Shown: positions 1 through 8,440, numbered from the stretch's first letter. The stretch is DNA of 64,000 nt from Microlunatus kandeliicorticis (GCF_014137855.1 NZ_JACGWT010000004.1:124001-188000), one strand, 5' to 3'. A program made the numbers and translations. Notes: generated by a model from the sequence alone, not told the origin.

Positions 1-85
1 GCACGGTCAACCCCCGGTGCCAACCGAGCACCGGCAACCGGTCGAGCCGGGCGGCCGGGGTGTTCTCGAGCACGGTCTGCGGCAC
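1..85 (-). CDS. 5' fragment of a probable MFS transporter
   Basis: Only the first 28 codons lie in the window; the gene runs off the left edge. It begins with GTG at 85 (complement), preceded by a good Shine-Dalgarno GGAGGT at 91-96 with a 5-nt spacer. The peptide begins VPQTVLENTPAARLDRLP and continues with GWHRGLTV. A short cytoplasmic N-terminus containing RLDRLP and then a His-Arg before a hydrophobic stretch is typical of the sugar-transporter type of major facilitator. That resemblance rests on a few residues only, so the family call is an inference, while the reading frame and ribosome site are seen directly. Confidence 0.45.
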   Translation of the reverse strand, partial: MPQTVLENTPAARLDRLPVLGWHRGLTV

Positions 86-190
86 GGTGCACCTCCGGGG
101 CGACGACGGATCGGATAGCCGAACGATCCATCTCTATCACCGTCGGCTCGATCACGGTGGGCGCCCACCGGAGGCCGTCCCGGGCCGGGC

Positions 191-529
191 TCAGTCCGGC
201 CGGTCGGCGAGGGCGTCGGCCGCGCGGACGCCCTCCGCGACCCAGGCGGCCAGGGCGGCCTCGGTCGCGACCCCGGCGGGCGCGACCCGCAGCCAGCCGC
301 GCATCGGGCGGCCGCGCATGATCATCGGCGCGGCGTGCGGGCGGGCGGCGAGCGCGTCGGTGTCCGCGGCGGCACAGCGGACCATCAGCCCGCCGTCCGA
401 CCCGGCGGCCACCGCCATCCGGCCGTCGAGCAGGAACGCCAGCCCGCCGAACATCGCCTTCTCGGTGAGGTCGCCGCGGTCGTCGAGCAGCGCCCGGAGC
501 CGGCCGGCCAGCGCGCGGTCGTAGGCCAT
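191..529 (-). CDS. TfoX/Sxy N-terminal domain protein
   Basis: A 112-residue protein with the whole TfoX-N fold: EKAMFGGLAFLLDGRM around residues 23-38, then a MIMRGRPMRGWL stretch and a helical C-terminus. In gamma-proteobacteria the full-length protein activates competence with CRP. Stand-alone N-terminal domains like this one are common in actinobacteria and have no assigned role, so a competence function should not be assumed. The start is the ATG at 529, with a TAGGCT box (535-540) only 5 nt upstream, suggesting a leaderless message. It lies alone between the divergent GH2 gene and the transporter fragment. Confidence 0.8.
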   Translation of the reverse strand: MAYDRALAGRLRALLDDRGDLTEKAMFGGLAFLLDGRMAVAAGSDGGLMVRCAAADTDALAARPHAAPMIMRGRPMRGWLRVAPAGVATEAALAAWVAEGVRAADALADRPD

Positions 530-534
530 GCCGC

Positions 535-540
535 AGCCTA
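535..540 (-). promoter_or_regulatory. TANNNT -10 box of the TfoX-domain gene
   Basis: TAGGCT on the minus strand, 5 nt before the ATG. Spacing fits a -10 element whose transcript starts at the initiation codon. No convincing -35 was seen. Confidence 0.4.
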
Positions 541-757
541 GGACGGCGGGCGGGCCGGCCGCAGCCCGTCGGGACGAGGGGAGTGTGAGGGGGCGGGGGA
601 GCAGCGGGGAGCGGGCCGTGTGAGCATGAACGCCGGTCGGTCCGCCCCGGTGCACCGCTGCGCGCCGCTTCGGTAGCGTCCTCCCCCGGACATGCACCCG
701 TCGGCGCTGCCCCGCGTCCCGCCCGCACACGACCCACTCACCGAGGAGACACCCGGC

Positions 758-2575
758 ATGGCCCCGTCCACGCAGCCGCGACCCGAGCACCCGCGCCCGC
801 AGTTCGTCCGCACCGACTGGCTCAACCTCAACGGCACCTGGCAGTTCGAGACCGACCGCGGCGACAGCGGGCTCGAACGCGGTCTCCGGACCCGCGAGCT
901 GGCCGGCGAGATCACCGTGCCGTTCTGCCCCGAGAGCGAGCTGTCCGGGGTCGCCGACGTCGACTTCCACGAGGCCGTCTGGTACCGCCGGACCATCGAG
1001 GTCCCGGCCGACTGGGCGGGCCGACGGGTGCTGCTGCACTTCGCCGCCGTGGACCACGACGCGACCGTCTGGGTCAACGACGTCGAGGTCGTGCGGCACC
1101 GCGGCGGGTTCACCGGCTTCGAGGCGGACATCACCGACCAGCTCGACGGCGACCACCGCGCGGTGGTGGTCGTCCGCGCCCGGGACAGCCGGCACGGGAT
1201 CCAGGCCCGGGGCAAGCAGTCGCGCGAGTACGCCAACCACGACTGCGACTACACCCGCACCACGGGCATCTGGCAGACCGTCTGGCTCGAGGCGGTGCCG
1301 CAGACCCGGCTGCTGGCCGGGGCCGTCCGGCCGAACGTCGCCGCGGGGGAGATCGTCGTCGAGCTGCCGGTGACCGGCAACCGCTCCGGCTGGACGGCCT
1401 CGGCGACCCTCGCCGACGCGCAGGGGGAGATCGTCACCGGCGCCGTCCGGGTCGACCTCGACCGGACGCCGACGGTCACCCTGGCCGTTCCCGAGGACCG
1501 TCGCCGGCTGTGGGCCCCGGGTGACCCGCACCTGTACGACCTCACGCTGCGGCTGCACGACGCCGACGGCGCGGTGGTCGACGAGGTGGCCAGCTACACC
1601 GCGCTGCGCTCGGTGGCCGTCGACGGGCAGGCGGTGACGATCAACGGCGAGCGGGTCTTCCAGCGGCTGGTGCTCGACCAGGGCTACTGGCCGACCGGGA
1701 TCATGACCGCGCCGAGCGACGACGAGCTGCGCGCCGACATCGAGCGGTCGCTGGCCGCCGGCTTCAACGGCGCCCGGTTGCACCAGAAGGTGTTCGAGGA
1801 GCGCTTCCTCTACCACGCCGACCGGCTCGGCTACCTGGTCTGGGGCGAGTTCGGCGACTGGGGCGCCAACGTCGGCGGCGACCCGACCCGCAACCAGCAC
1901 CCGACCGCCGCGTTCGTCAACCAGTGGATCGAAGCGGTCCGGCGCGACCGCAACCACCCGGCGATCGTCGGCTGGTGCCCGCTCAACGAGACCCACCAGG
2001 TGATCGACGACCACTACACCCAGCTCGACGACGTCACCCGGGCGATGTTCTGGGCGACCAAAGCCTCCGACCCGACCCGGCCGGTGCTCGACGCGTCCGG
2101 CTACGCGCACCGGGTGCTCGAGACCGACGTCTGGGACAGCCACGACTACGAGCAGGACCCGGCCCGGTTCGCGGCGAACCAGGCCGGTCTGGCCGAGGGG
2201 CGGCCCTTCGCCAACCGGAGCGACCGCGGGGAGTTCTCGCTGCCGTACGTCGGTCAGCCCTACTTCGTCAGCGAGTTCGGGGGCATCTGGTGGAACCCGG
2301 ACGCGCTGGCCAAGGAGGGCACCGACCACCGCGACTCGTGGGGCTACGGGCAGCGGGTGGCCGACGAGGAGGAGTTCTACCGCCGGTTCGCCGGGCTGGT
2401 GGACGCCCTGCTCGACGACCCGCGGATGTTCGGCTACTGCTACACCCAGCTGACCGACGTCTTCCAGGAGGAGAACGGGATCTACCGGTTCGACCGCAGC
2501 CTCAAGCTCGACCTCGACCGGATCCGGGCGGCGCAGCAGCGCCAGGCCGCCTACGAGCGGCGCGCCGCCTCCTGA
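758..2575 (+). CDS. Glycoside hydrolase family 2 (beta-galactosidase/glucuronidase type)
   Basis: A 605-residue cytoplasmic GH2 enzyme: N-terminal sugar-binding jelly roll (about 20-190, including LNLNGTWQFE), an Ig-like middle domain (about 195-290) and a C-terminal TIM barrel. The predicted acid/base is E411 in LNETH and the nucleophile E506 in VSEFGG, both in expected positions. It should hydrolyse beta-galactosides, beta-glucuronides or related glycosides with retention; the exact sugar cannot be read. No signal peptide is seen. I chose the ATG at 758 because it has GAGGAG 8-9 nt upstream (742-747); an in-frame ATG at 692 would add 22 unconserved residues and has no ribosome site. Confidence 0.9.
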   Translation: MAPSTQPRPEHPRPQFVRTDWLNLNGTWQFETDRGDSGLERGLRTRELAGEITVPFCPESELSGVADVDFHEAVWYRRTIEVPADWAGRRVLLHFAAVDHDATVWVNDVEVVRHRGGFTGFEADITDQLDGDHRAVVVVRARDSRHGIQARGKQSREYANHDCDYTRTTGIWQTVWLEAVPQTRLLAGAVRPNVAAGEIVVELPVTGNRSGWTASATLADAQGEIVTGAVRVDLDRTPTVTLAVPEDRRRLWAPGDPHLYDLTLRLHDADGAVVDEVASYTALRSVAVDGQAVTINGERVFQRLVLDQGYWPTGIMTAPSDDELRADIERSLAAGFNGARLHQKVFEERFLYHADRLGYLVWGEFGDWGANVGGDPTRNQHPTAAFVNQWIEAVRRDRNHPAIVGWCPLNETHQVIDDHYTQLDDVTRAMFWATKASDPTRPVLDASGYAHRVLETDVWDSHDYEQDPARFAANQAGLAEGRPFANRSDRGEFSLPYVGQPYFVSEFGGIWWNPDALAKEGTDHRDSWGYGQRVADEEEFYRRFAGLVDALLDDPRMFGYCYTQLTDVFQEENGIYRFDRSLKLDLDRIRAAQQRQAAYERRAAS

Positions 2576-2605
2576 CCGGCGGAGCGCCGTGCGGACCTGC
2601 TGTCC

Positions 2606-3748
2606 TCAGAGCCGGGTGAGCAGGCTCCGCGCGGCGTGGCCGGCCAGGTCGCGGTCCGAGCTGAGCACGAAGTCGAACTCACGGTCGGCCTCCGGCAGCG
2701 CGGGGTCCTGGTCCGGCCGTTCGCGGGCCGAGAGCAGGCTGGCGTGGCTGGGCCCGAGCACCACCAGCACCCACTCCCGGGTGAGCGGGTCGCGGGCCGG
2801 CAGGTCGACCGACCGGACGCCCGGCAGCGGCGCACCCTCCAGGCCGCGGGCCGCCATCACCACCAGCGCCGCCGTCCCGGTCAGCCGGCGGTAGCGCTCG
2901 ACCGTCGGACCGGTGATGTGCCGGGTGCGCTGGAAGGCGGCGAGCACGACCGTCGAGGGTCCGCTGTGCTCGGCCTCGGCCTCGAGGTGCCGGCTCAGCG
3001 CGGTGAGGAACGGCTTGCGGCTGCGCCGCGGCGTGTAGCGCTGCGCGGCGAGCTCGTGGATGCCGGTCCCGGGGCTCGGCCGCGGCGGGGCCAGGAACAG
3101 TTCGAAGGTCAGCCCGGCCGGGACCGTGTGCTCGGTCACCCGTTCCCAGGGGGCGCCGAGCACCAGCGAGGCGCCGAGCGCCGAGGCGTCGGTGTGCCGG
3201 TCGGGCGGGCAGTCGACCAGCACCGCTCCCTGGTTGGTCTGGCTGAGCCGCGAGGTCGCCCGGACGGTCTCGACGGCGAGCGCGTCCACCCCGTCGACGT
3301 CGACGCCGTCGGCCAGCAGCACCAGTGCCGGTTCGAAGATCGACACGGCGGCCACGCTCGCCGGGTCGGCCGCCACGCCGGAGAGCCCGAGCTCCCAGCC
3401 GCGGCTCCGGGCGGCCTCCACCCGGCGGGTGGTGGCCGACGGGTGGTCGAGCAGGCCGTCCGCACCGACGAGGGCGATCCGCGGGCGGTCGTCGACCGGG
3501 CGGGGCAGCCGGGGCACATCACCGAGCGCGCAGCGGACCACCAGCGGCAGGGCGTCGAGCCCGGCGGCGGCCAGCACGGTGGTCAGCCGGCGCAGCCGGT
3601 CCGGCGTGACCGGCCCGCCCGCGCCGTCCTCGACGTGCAGCGCGACGGTCCGGTCACCGTCGAGGTCGAGCACCGGTCGGAGGCCCACCCCGGTGCCGCG
3701 CAGCGGCAGCCCGGACGACCGCGCGTCCAGCGAGGGGTGGGTCGACAC
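2606..3748 (-). CDS. DICT sensory-domain protein with degenerate EAL-like N-terminus
   Basis: A 380-residue soluble protein. Residues ~15-215 follow the EAL phosphodiesterase layout: LRPVLDLD at the front, GWELGLSGV where EAL proteins have the metal-binding Asp stretch, and ALGASLVLGAP near the end. The catalytic EAL/ExLxR and DDFG residues are absent, so it should be inactive on cyclic di-GMP. Residues ~240-380 match a DICT domain (YTPRRSRKPFLTALSRHLE; later EWVLVVLGPSHASLLSAR), a domain first described beside diguanylate cyclases and two-component proteins. It may be a signal or light/stress sensor; the ligand is unknown. GTG start, with TACTCT 6 nt upstream. Confidence 0.7.
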   Translation of the reverse strand: MSTHPSLDARSSGLPLRGTGVGLRPVLDLDGDRTVALHVEDGAGGPVTPDRLRRLTTVLAAAGLDALPLVVRCALGDVPRLPRPVDDRPRIALVGADGLLDHPSATTRRVEAARSRGWELGLSGVAADPASVAAVSIFEPALVLLADGVDVDGVDALAVETVRATSRLSQTNQGAVLVDCPPDRHTDASALGASLVLGAPWERVTEHTVPAGLTFELFLAPPRPSPGTGIHELAAQRYTPRRSRKPFLTALSRHLEAEAEHSGPSTVVLAAFQRTRHITGPTVERYRRLTGTAALVVMAARGLEGAPLPGVRSVDLPARDPLTREWVLVVLGPSHASLLSARERPDQDPALPEADREFDFVLSSDRDLAGHAARSLLTRL

Positions 3749-3754
3749 GGGCTC

Positions 3755-3760
3755 AGAGTA
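3755..3760 (-). promoter_or_regulatory. TANNNT -10 box of the DICT gene
   Basis: TACTCT on the minus strand, separated by 6 nt from the GTG start; leaderless-type spacing. Confidence 0.4.
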
Positions 3761-3857
3761 GGGCGCGACCGGGCGCGGGGGAAGATCATCGGCGGCCGAG
3801 CGGCGTCCCGCCCGGGCGACCCGAGCAAGATCACCATCGCCGGCGACCGGTGCTGAT

Positions 3858-3887
3858 GATCACCACGGCTGACCGCGGCGGGTGATC
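3858..3887 (-). terminator. Possible hairpin terminator after the dehydratase gene
   Basis: GATCACC (3858-3864) pairs with GGTGATC (3881-3887), 7 bp with a 16-nt loop, beginning about 13 nt after the stop codon of the minus-strand dehydratase. No T-tract follows, as is common at high GC. Weak evidence. Confidence 0.3.
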
Positions 3888-3899
3888 GCCACGGCGTGA

Positions 3900-5642
3900 T
3901 CAGTGCGACTCGCGGACCACCGCCGACCCGCTCGACCCGACCAGGAAGTCCAGGTCGGCACCGCGGTCGGCCTGCTGGACGTGCTCGACGTAGAGCTGTT
4001 CCCAGCCGCGGGTCGGCCGGGCGTACGCCGCGACGCTCGCCGCCGCCGGCGACCGGGCCGCGAGCTCGGTGGCCGGTAGGTCCACGTCCAGCCGCCGACC
4101 GGGTACGTCGAGGACGACCGGGTCTCCGGTCCGCACCAGGGCCAGCGGGCCGCCGGCCGCCGCCTCCGGGGTGACGTGCAGCACCACCGTCCCGTAGGCG
4201 GTACCGCTCATCCGGCCGTCGCAGACCCGCACCATGTCCCGGACGCCGGTGGCCAGCAGCTTCCGCGGGAGCGGCAGGTTCGCGACCTCGGGCATCCCCG
4301 GGTAGCCGCGCGGGCCGCAGCCGCGGAGCACCAGCACCGAGTCGGCGTCGACCTCGAGGTCGGGGTCGTCGATCCGGGCGTGGGCGTCCTCGATGCTGTC
4401 GAAGACCACCGCGCGGCCGCGGTGCTGGAGCAGGGACGGCGAGGCGGCGGCGGGCTTGATCACCGCGCCCGTCGGGCACAGGTTGCCGTGCAGCACGGCG
4501 ATCCCGCCCTCGGCCACCAGCGGGTCGGTGCGCGGCCTGATCACCTCGGGGTCGAAGATCGCGGCCCGGGCGGCGTCGAGCTCGTCGACCAGGGTGCGGC
4601 CGGTCACGGTCAGGGCCGCCGGGTCGAGCAGGTCGCAAATCTCGGTGAGGACGGCGGCCAGCCCACCGGCCCGGTGCAGGTCCTCCATCAGGAACCGGCC
4701 GGCCGGTTGCAGGTCGACCAGGCAGGGCACCCGCGACCCGAGGGCGTCGAAGTCCTCGAGCCGGAGGTCGACGCCGAGCCGGCCGGCGACGGCCAGCAGG
4801 TGGACGACGGCGTTGGTCGACCCGCCGAGCGCGGCCAGGGCGACGATCGCGTTGGCGAACGAGGCCCGGGTCAGCACGCCGCTCGGCCGACGGTCGGCGG
4901 CCACCAGCTCGACGGCCAGCCGGCCGGTGGCGTGGGCGCCCACGAGCAGCCGGCTGTCCGGGGCCGGCGTCCCGGCCAGCCCGGGCAGCACCATCCCCAG
5001 CGCCTCGGCGAGCAGCCCCATGGTCGAGGCGGTGCCCATGGTGTTGCAGTGTCCGCGGCTGCGGATCATCGCCGACTCCGACCGGGTGAACTCGGCCGCG
5101 GTCAGGGTGCCGGCCCGCACCTCCTCGCTGAGCCGCCAGACGTCGGTCCCGCACCCCAGCGGGCGGCCGCGGAAGGTGCCGGTGAGCATCGGCCCGCCCG
5201 GGACCACCACCGCCGGCAGGTCGACCGAGGCGGCGGCCATCAGCAGCGCCGGGATCGTCTTGTCGCAGCCGCCGAGCAGCACCACGCCGTCGATCGGGTT
5301 GGCCCGCAGCATCTCCTCGATCGACATCGCGGCCAGGTTGCGCCAGAGCATGGCGGTCGGCCGGACGTTGGTCTCCCCGAGGCTCATCACCGGCAGGTGC
5401 AGCGGCACCCCGCCCGCCGCGATCACCCCGTCGGCCACCGACCGCGACACCTCAGTGAGGTGGGCGTTGCACGGGGTCAGGTCCGAGGCCGTGTCGGCGA
5501 TGGCGATCTGCGGCCGCCCGAAGGCGTCCCCGGGCACCCCGCGGCGCATCCAGGCCCGGTGGATGTAGCCGTTGCGGTCGTCCGGGCCGTACCACTGGCT
5601 GCTGCGCAGCGGCTGTGAGGCAGCCGGGTTGGCGTCGGTCAT
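3900..5642 (-). CDS. IlvD/Edd family dehydratase, probably sugar-acid (aldonate) dehydratase
   Basis: A 580-residue member of the IlvD/Edd family, Fe-S enzymes that remove water from 2,3-dihydroxy acids. The start SSQWYGPDDRNGYIHRAWM is characteristic of the sugar-acid branch (L-arabinonate, xylonate, galactonate dehydratases) rather than biosynthetic IlvD. Cluster-ligand regions are present: CNAHL near residue 60, GGCDKTIPA near 125 and GHCNTMGTAS near 197. It should convert an aldonic acid to a 2-keto-3-deoxy acid; the exact sugar cannot be decided. No aldolase or sugar dehydrogenase adjoins it, so pathway context is missing. ATG start at 5642. Confidence 0.85.
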   Translation of the reverse strand: MTDANPAASQPLRSSQWYGPDDRNGYIHRAWMRRGVPGDAFGRPQIAIADTASDLTPCNAHLTEVSRSVADGVIAAGGVPLHLPVMSLGETNVRPTAMLWRNLAAMSIEEMLRANPIDGVVLLGGCDKTIPALLMAAASVDLPAVVVPGGPMLTGTFRGRPLGCGTDVWRLSEEVRAGTLTAAEFTRSESAMIRSRGHCNTMGTASTMGLLAEALGMVLPGLAGTPAPDSRLLVGAHATGRLAVELVAADRRPSGVLTRASFANAIVALAALGGSTNAVVHLLAVAGRLGVDLRLEDFDALGSRVPCLVDLQPAGRFLMEDLHRAGGLAAVLTEICDLLDPAALTVTGRTLVDELDAARAAIFDPEVIRPRTDPLVAEGGIAVLHGNLCPTGAVIKPAAASPSLLQHRGRAVVFDSIEDAHARIDDPDLEVDADSVLVLRGCGPRGYPGMPEVANLPLPRKLLATGVRDMVRVCDGRMSGTAYGTVVLHVTPEAAAGGPLALVRTGDPVVLDVPGRRLDVDLPATELAARSPAAASVAAYARPTRGWEQLYVEHVQQADRGADLDFLVGSSGSAVVRESH

Positions 5643-5730
5643 GCCCCGTTCCTAGCGGATCGGGCCGCTCCGCGCGCGATCAGGGGTCGTGTCGTGGCGG
5701 GATCGCATCGTCCGGCTTTGGATCGGCGTC

Positions 5731-5736
5731 GATACT
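5731..5736 (+). promoter_or_regulatory. Near-consensus -10 box of the BLUF gene
   Basis: GATACT lies 6 nt before the GTG at 5743. It is one base from TANNNT and supports the shorter, leaderless start. Confidence 0.3.
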
Positions 5737-5742
5737 GGCCGG

Positions 5743-6168
5743 GTGCCGTACGACCTCACGTACGTCAGCCGGGCGACGACGCCCCTGACGCCCGCCCAGC
5801 TGGCCGACCTGCTCCGGGTCTGCCGGGCCCACAACGAGGAACTCGGGGTGACCGGGGCGCTGCTCTACGAGGGCGGGCACATCATGCAGGTGCTCGAGGG
5901 CGACCAGCCGACCGTCGAGGCACTCTACGAGGTGATCGCCCAGGATCCCCGGCATCGCGAGGTCGCGGTGGTCGCCGCCGGCCCGGTCAGCCGCCGCCAG
6001 TTCGCCGACTGGTCGATGGGCTTCCGCGACCTGAGCACCGACCGGAGCGAGTTCGCCCAGGACGCCCGCGCGTTCTTCGCCAGCCGGACGCTGCTGGGGG
6101 AGCGGCGCCCGTCCGCCGCCCAGCGGCTGGTGCTGGCGCTCCGGCACTCGCTGGTCGCCTTCCCCTGA
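5743..6168 (+). CDS. BLUF-domain blue-light sensor protein
   Basis: A 141-residue single-domain BLUF protein, which binds FAD and senses blue light. All signature residues are present with the spacing of AppA: Y7 (DLTYVSR), N31 (RAHNEELG), Q49 (GHIMQVLEG) and W90 (FADWSMGF). The C-terminus (~95-141) is a short helical cap with no output enzyme, so it must signal through a partner or an unlinked protein. I chose GTG 5743 because BLUF domains begin just before the flavin Tyr; a GTG at 5689 would add 18 unrelated residues. Nearest possible partners are the downstream membrane genes and, less directly, the DICT protein 2 kb away. Confidence 0.9.
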   Translation: MPYDLTYVSRATTPLTPAQLADLLRVCRAHNEELGVTGALLYEGGHIMQVLEGDQPTVEALYEVIAQDPRHREVAVVAAGPVSRRQFADWSMGFRDLSTDRSEFAQDARAFFASRTLLGERRPSAAQRLVLALRHSLVAFP

Positions 6169-6231
6169 GCCGGCGACGCCGTGCTGGCCGCGGTCGTTGA
6201 CAGCCCCGGCACGCCCGCCGAGCATGAGTCG

Positions 6232-6681
6232 GTGACCACCCGTCCGATCCGCCGCTCGGGCGTGGCCTGGCGGGTCGCGGTCTCGGTGGTCGTGGTGGTG
6301 CTGCTGGTCAACGGCACCCTCCGGATGACCGACGCGGCGTGGCCGTTCGGTCCGATGTCGCAGTACGCGTTCGCCCCGGCCCCCGACTCCGAGGTGGCGA
6401 TCACCCGGGTCGAGGGCCGGCTGGCCGACGGGCGCCGGATTGACCTCGAGCTCAACCCGTGGTCGTCGGGCATCCGGCGGGCCGATGTCGAGGCGCAGAT
6501 CCCGCAGATCGAGGCCCGGCCCGAGCTGCTCCGCGCCGTCCAGCAGGGCTGGGCCCGCCGGCACCCGACCGAGCCACCGCTGACCGAGCTCTGGCTGTGC
6601 CAGGAGTGGCACCGGCTGTCCGACCGGACCTGGCAGCCGGTCCGCACGGTCACGCTGGCCAGCTGGAAGGTCGACCGCTGA
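6232..6681 (+). CDS. Small single-pass membrane protein upstream of HTTM gene
   Basis: A 149-residue protein with a basic N-terminus, one transmembrane segment (about residues 11-28, AVSVVVVVLLVNGTLRM) and an extracytoplasmic domain of ~115 residues containing WPFGPMSQYAFAP. No named family was recognised. It overlaps the next gene by one base (TGATG), so the two are surely co-translated, and the pair may form one complex. GTG 6232 was chosen because it places a short basic segment before the membrane helix; an in-frame GTG at 6181 is possible. Confidence 0.65.
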   Translation: MTTRPIRRSGVAWRVAVSVVVVVLLVNGTLRMTDAAWPFGPMSQYAFAPAPDSEVAITRVEGRLADGRRIDLELNPWSSGIRRADVEAQIPQIEARPELLRAVQQGWARRHPTEPPLTELWLCQEWHRLSDRTWQPVRTVTLASWKVDR

Positions 6682-7598
6682 TGGGCGCGGTGACCCGCTG
6701 GTTCGCGCCCGAGCTGCCCGAGGCCCGGATCGCGGTGCTGCGCAGCGTGATCGCGATCTTCGTGCTGCTCGACGTCCACCTGATGGTCACCGACCCGCCG
6801 TCGCTCAGCCTGCACCCCGACCTCTACCGGCCGCTCACCGTGGCCGGCTGGCTGCACCTGCCGGCGCCGAGCCCGGCCCTGGCCTGGGCCCTGTACGCGG
6901 TGATCTGGGTCAGCGCCCTGCTGGGGATCGCCAACCGGCTGCCGCGGCTGGCCGGCTGGACGCTGGCCGCCGCGTTCACCTGGTGGCTGACCATCGGCTT
7001 CAGCTACGGCAAGGTCGACCATGATCATCTGGCACTGGTGGTCGCGGTCTGGCTGCTGCCCACCGTCGGACCGGCGGCCGGGCGGTGGCGGAGCAGCACC
7101 ACCTCGGTGGCCGCGGGCTGGGTGCTGCGGTGCATCCAGATCGCGGTGGTCAGCACCTACGTGCTGTCCGCGCTGAACAAGATCAGGAACGGCGACTGGA
7201 GCTACCGCACCTGGCCGGAGAGCGCGATCCTGACCTGGGCGATCGTCCGCCGGCCGCACCAGCTGGGGCTGTGGCTGCTGCCGCACCCCGAGCTGCTGCG
7301 CGGCATGCAGTGGTTGTCGATCATCGCCGAGACCTGCTCGCCGGTGATCTTGTGGCTGCGGGGGAGAGCGCTGCTCGCCGCGGCGGTGTTCTGGCTCGGT
7401 TTCCACGCCTTCACCTTCGCCCTGCTCGGCATCCACTTCCTGCCCACCGTGGTGTGCTGGCTGGCCTTCGCGCCGCTCGAGCGGCTGGCGCCGTGGTGGC
7501 GGGGCCGTCGGCTCCGGCGTCGCGCCCTACGGCGCGGCACCGCGGAGCCGAACCCGGTCGAGGTGCCGGTCGGCGGAGCCGCGAGGATGGGGCCGTGA
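6681..7598 (+). CDS. HTTM-like multi-pass membrane protein
   Basis: A 305-residue integral membrane protein with about six hydrophobic segments and the motif GFSYGKVDHDHLALVV near residue 110. The general layout is that of HTTM (vitamin-K-dependent-carboxylase-like) membrane proteins seen in actinobacteria. Bacterial members have no known reaction in most cases. The C-terminus is Arg-rich and cytoplasmic. The ATG overlaps the upstream stop by one base, and its own stop overlaps the following SDR start by 4 bp (GTGA), giving a three-gene translationally coupled operon 6232-8338. Confidence 0.6.
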   Translation: MGAVTRWFAPELPEARIAVLRSVIAIFVLLDVHLMVTDPPSLSLHPDLYRPLTVAGWLHLPAPSPALAWALYAVIWVSALLGIANRLPRLAGWTLAAAFTWWLTIGFSYGKVDHDHLALVVAVWLLPTVGPAAGRWRSSTTSVAAGWVLRCIQIAVVSTYVLSALNKIRNGDWSYRTWPESAILTWAIVRRPHQLGLWLLPHPELLRGMQWLSIIAETCSPVILWLRGRALLAAAVFWLGFHAFTFALLGIHFLPTVVCWLAFAPLERLAPWWRGRRLRRRALRRGTAEPNPVEVPVGGAARMGP

Positions 7599-8338
7599 GC
7601 GCGACGAGGACGGCCGTGGTGACCGGAGCGAGCAGCGGGATCGGCGCGGCGACCGCGCGGGCCCTGGCCGGGGACGGCTGGACCGTGGTCTGCGCGGCCC
7701 GCCGGGTCGACCGGATCCGGGAGCTGGCTTCCGAGATCGACGGGGTGGCCGCCGAGCTCGACGTCACCGACCCGACCTCGGTGCGGGCCTTCGTGGACGA
7801 CGTGCCGCAGGAGGTCAGCCTGCTGGTCAACAACGCCGGCGGCGCGTTCGGCCAGGAGCCGGTGGCCGAGGCCGACCTCGGGCAGTGGGAGCGGATGTAC
7901 GCGACCAACGTCATCGGGGCCACCCGGGTCACCCAGGCGCTGTTGCCCAGGCTGATCGCCAACACCGGGCAGATCGTCTTCGTCACCTCGACCGCCGCCG
8001 ACGGACCCTACGAGGGCGGGGCCGGTTACTGCGGGGCCAAGGCGGCCGAGCGGATGGTCGCCGGGGCGATGCGGCTCGAGTTGGTCGACCAGCCGGTCCG
8101 GGTGCACGACGTCGCGCCGGGGATGGTCCGGACCGAGGAGTTCGCGCTGACCCGGTACGACGGCGACGCCGAACGTGCGGCGAAGGTTTACGAGGGTGTC
8201 GCCGAGCCGCTGGTCGCCGAGGACGTCGCCGAGACGATCCGCTGGATCGCCTCGCTGCCGCGGCACGTCGACATCGACCGGCTGACCGTCCGCCCGCGTG
8301 CGCAGGCCGCTCAGCACAAGGTCTCGCGGCAGGGCTGA
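7595..8338 (+). CDS. Short-chain dehydrogenase (YdfG-like)
   Basis: A 247-residue classical SDR. TGASSGIG (residues 9-16) binds NAD(P), NNAGG follows strand 4, and the catalytic Ser plus YxxxK appear in TSTAADGPYEGGAGYCGAK. The small residue count and ARRVDRI after strand 2 suggest NADPH use and the YdfG/serine-3-dehydrogenase type, oxidising a hydroxy-acid or reducing a carbonyl. The substrate is unknown. The GTG start overlaps the HTTM stop by 4 bp, so expression is coupled to the membrane pair. Confidence 0.85.
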   Translation: MSATRTAVVTGASSGIGAATARALAGDGWTVVCAARRVDRIRELASEIDGVAAELDVTDPTSVRAFVDDVPQEVSLLVNNAGGAFGQEPVAEADLGQWERMYATNVIGATRVTQALLPRLIANTGQIVFVTSTAADGPYEGGAGYCGAKAAERMVAGAMRLELVDQPVRVHDVAPGMVRTEEFALTRYDGDAERAAKVYEGVAEPLVAEDVAETIRWIASLPRHVDIDRLTVRPRAQAAQHKVSRQG

Positions 8339-8379
8339 GCGGCTCGGGGAAGGGGTTGCCCGCACCCTCTCCGCGCGCT

Positions 8380-8412
8380 ACCTGACATAATGTCGCTTAT
8401 CGGACAACCACG
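8380..8412. promoter_or_regulatory. AT-rich partial-palindrome motif between convergent genes
   Basis: The sequence around 8385-8406 contains ATAA-N6-TTAT and GACAT-A-ATGTC inverted halves in an otherwise GC-rich region. It resembles a regulator-binding site or promoter, yet both flanking genes end here. Function unknown. Confidence 0.25.
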
Positions 8413-8440
8413 GGAGCGCGTGTCAGGGAAGTGACCGCGT

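Noticed and set aside
191-529. Competence regulator
   Set aside because: Only the TfoX N-domain is present and there are no competence genes nearby.
191-2329. 712-codon open frame on the minus strand across the GH2 gene
   Set aside because: Only its last 112 codons (TfoX domain) look like protein; the rest is antisense to a well-supported GH2 enzyme and is Val/Pro/Arg/Gly-biased.
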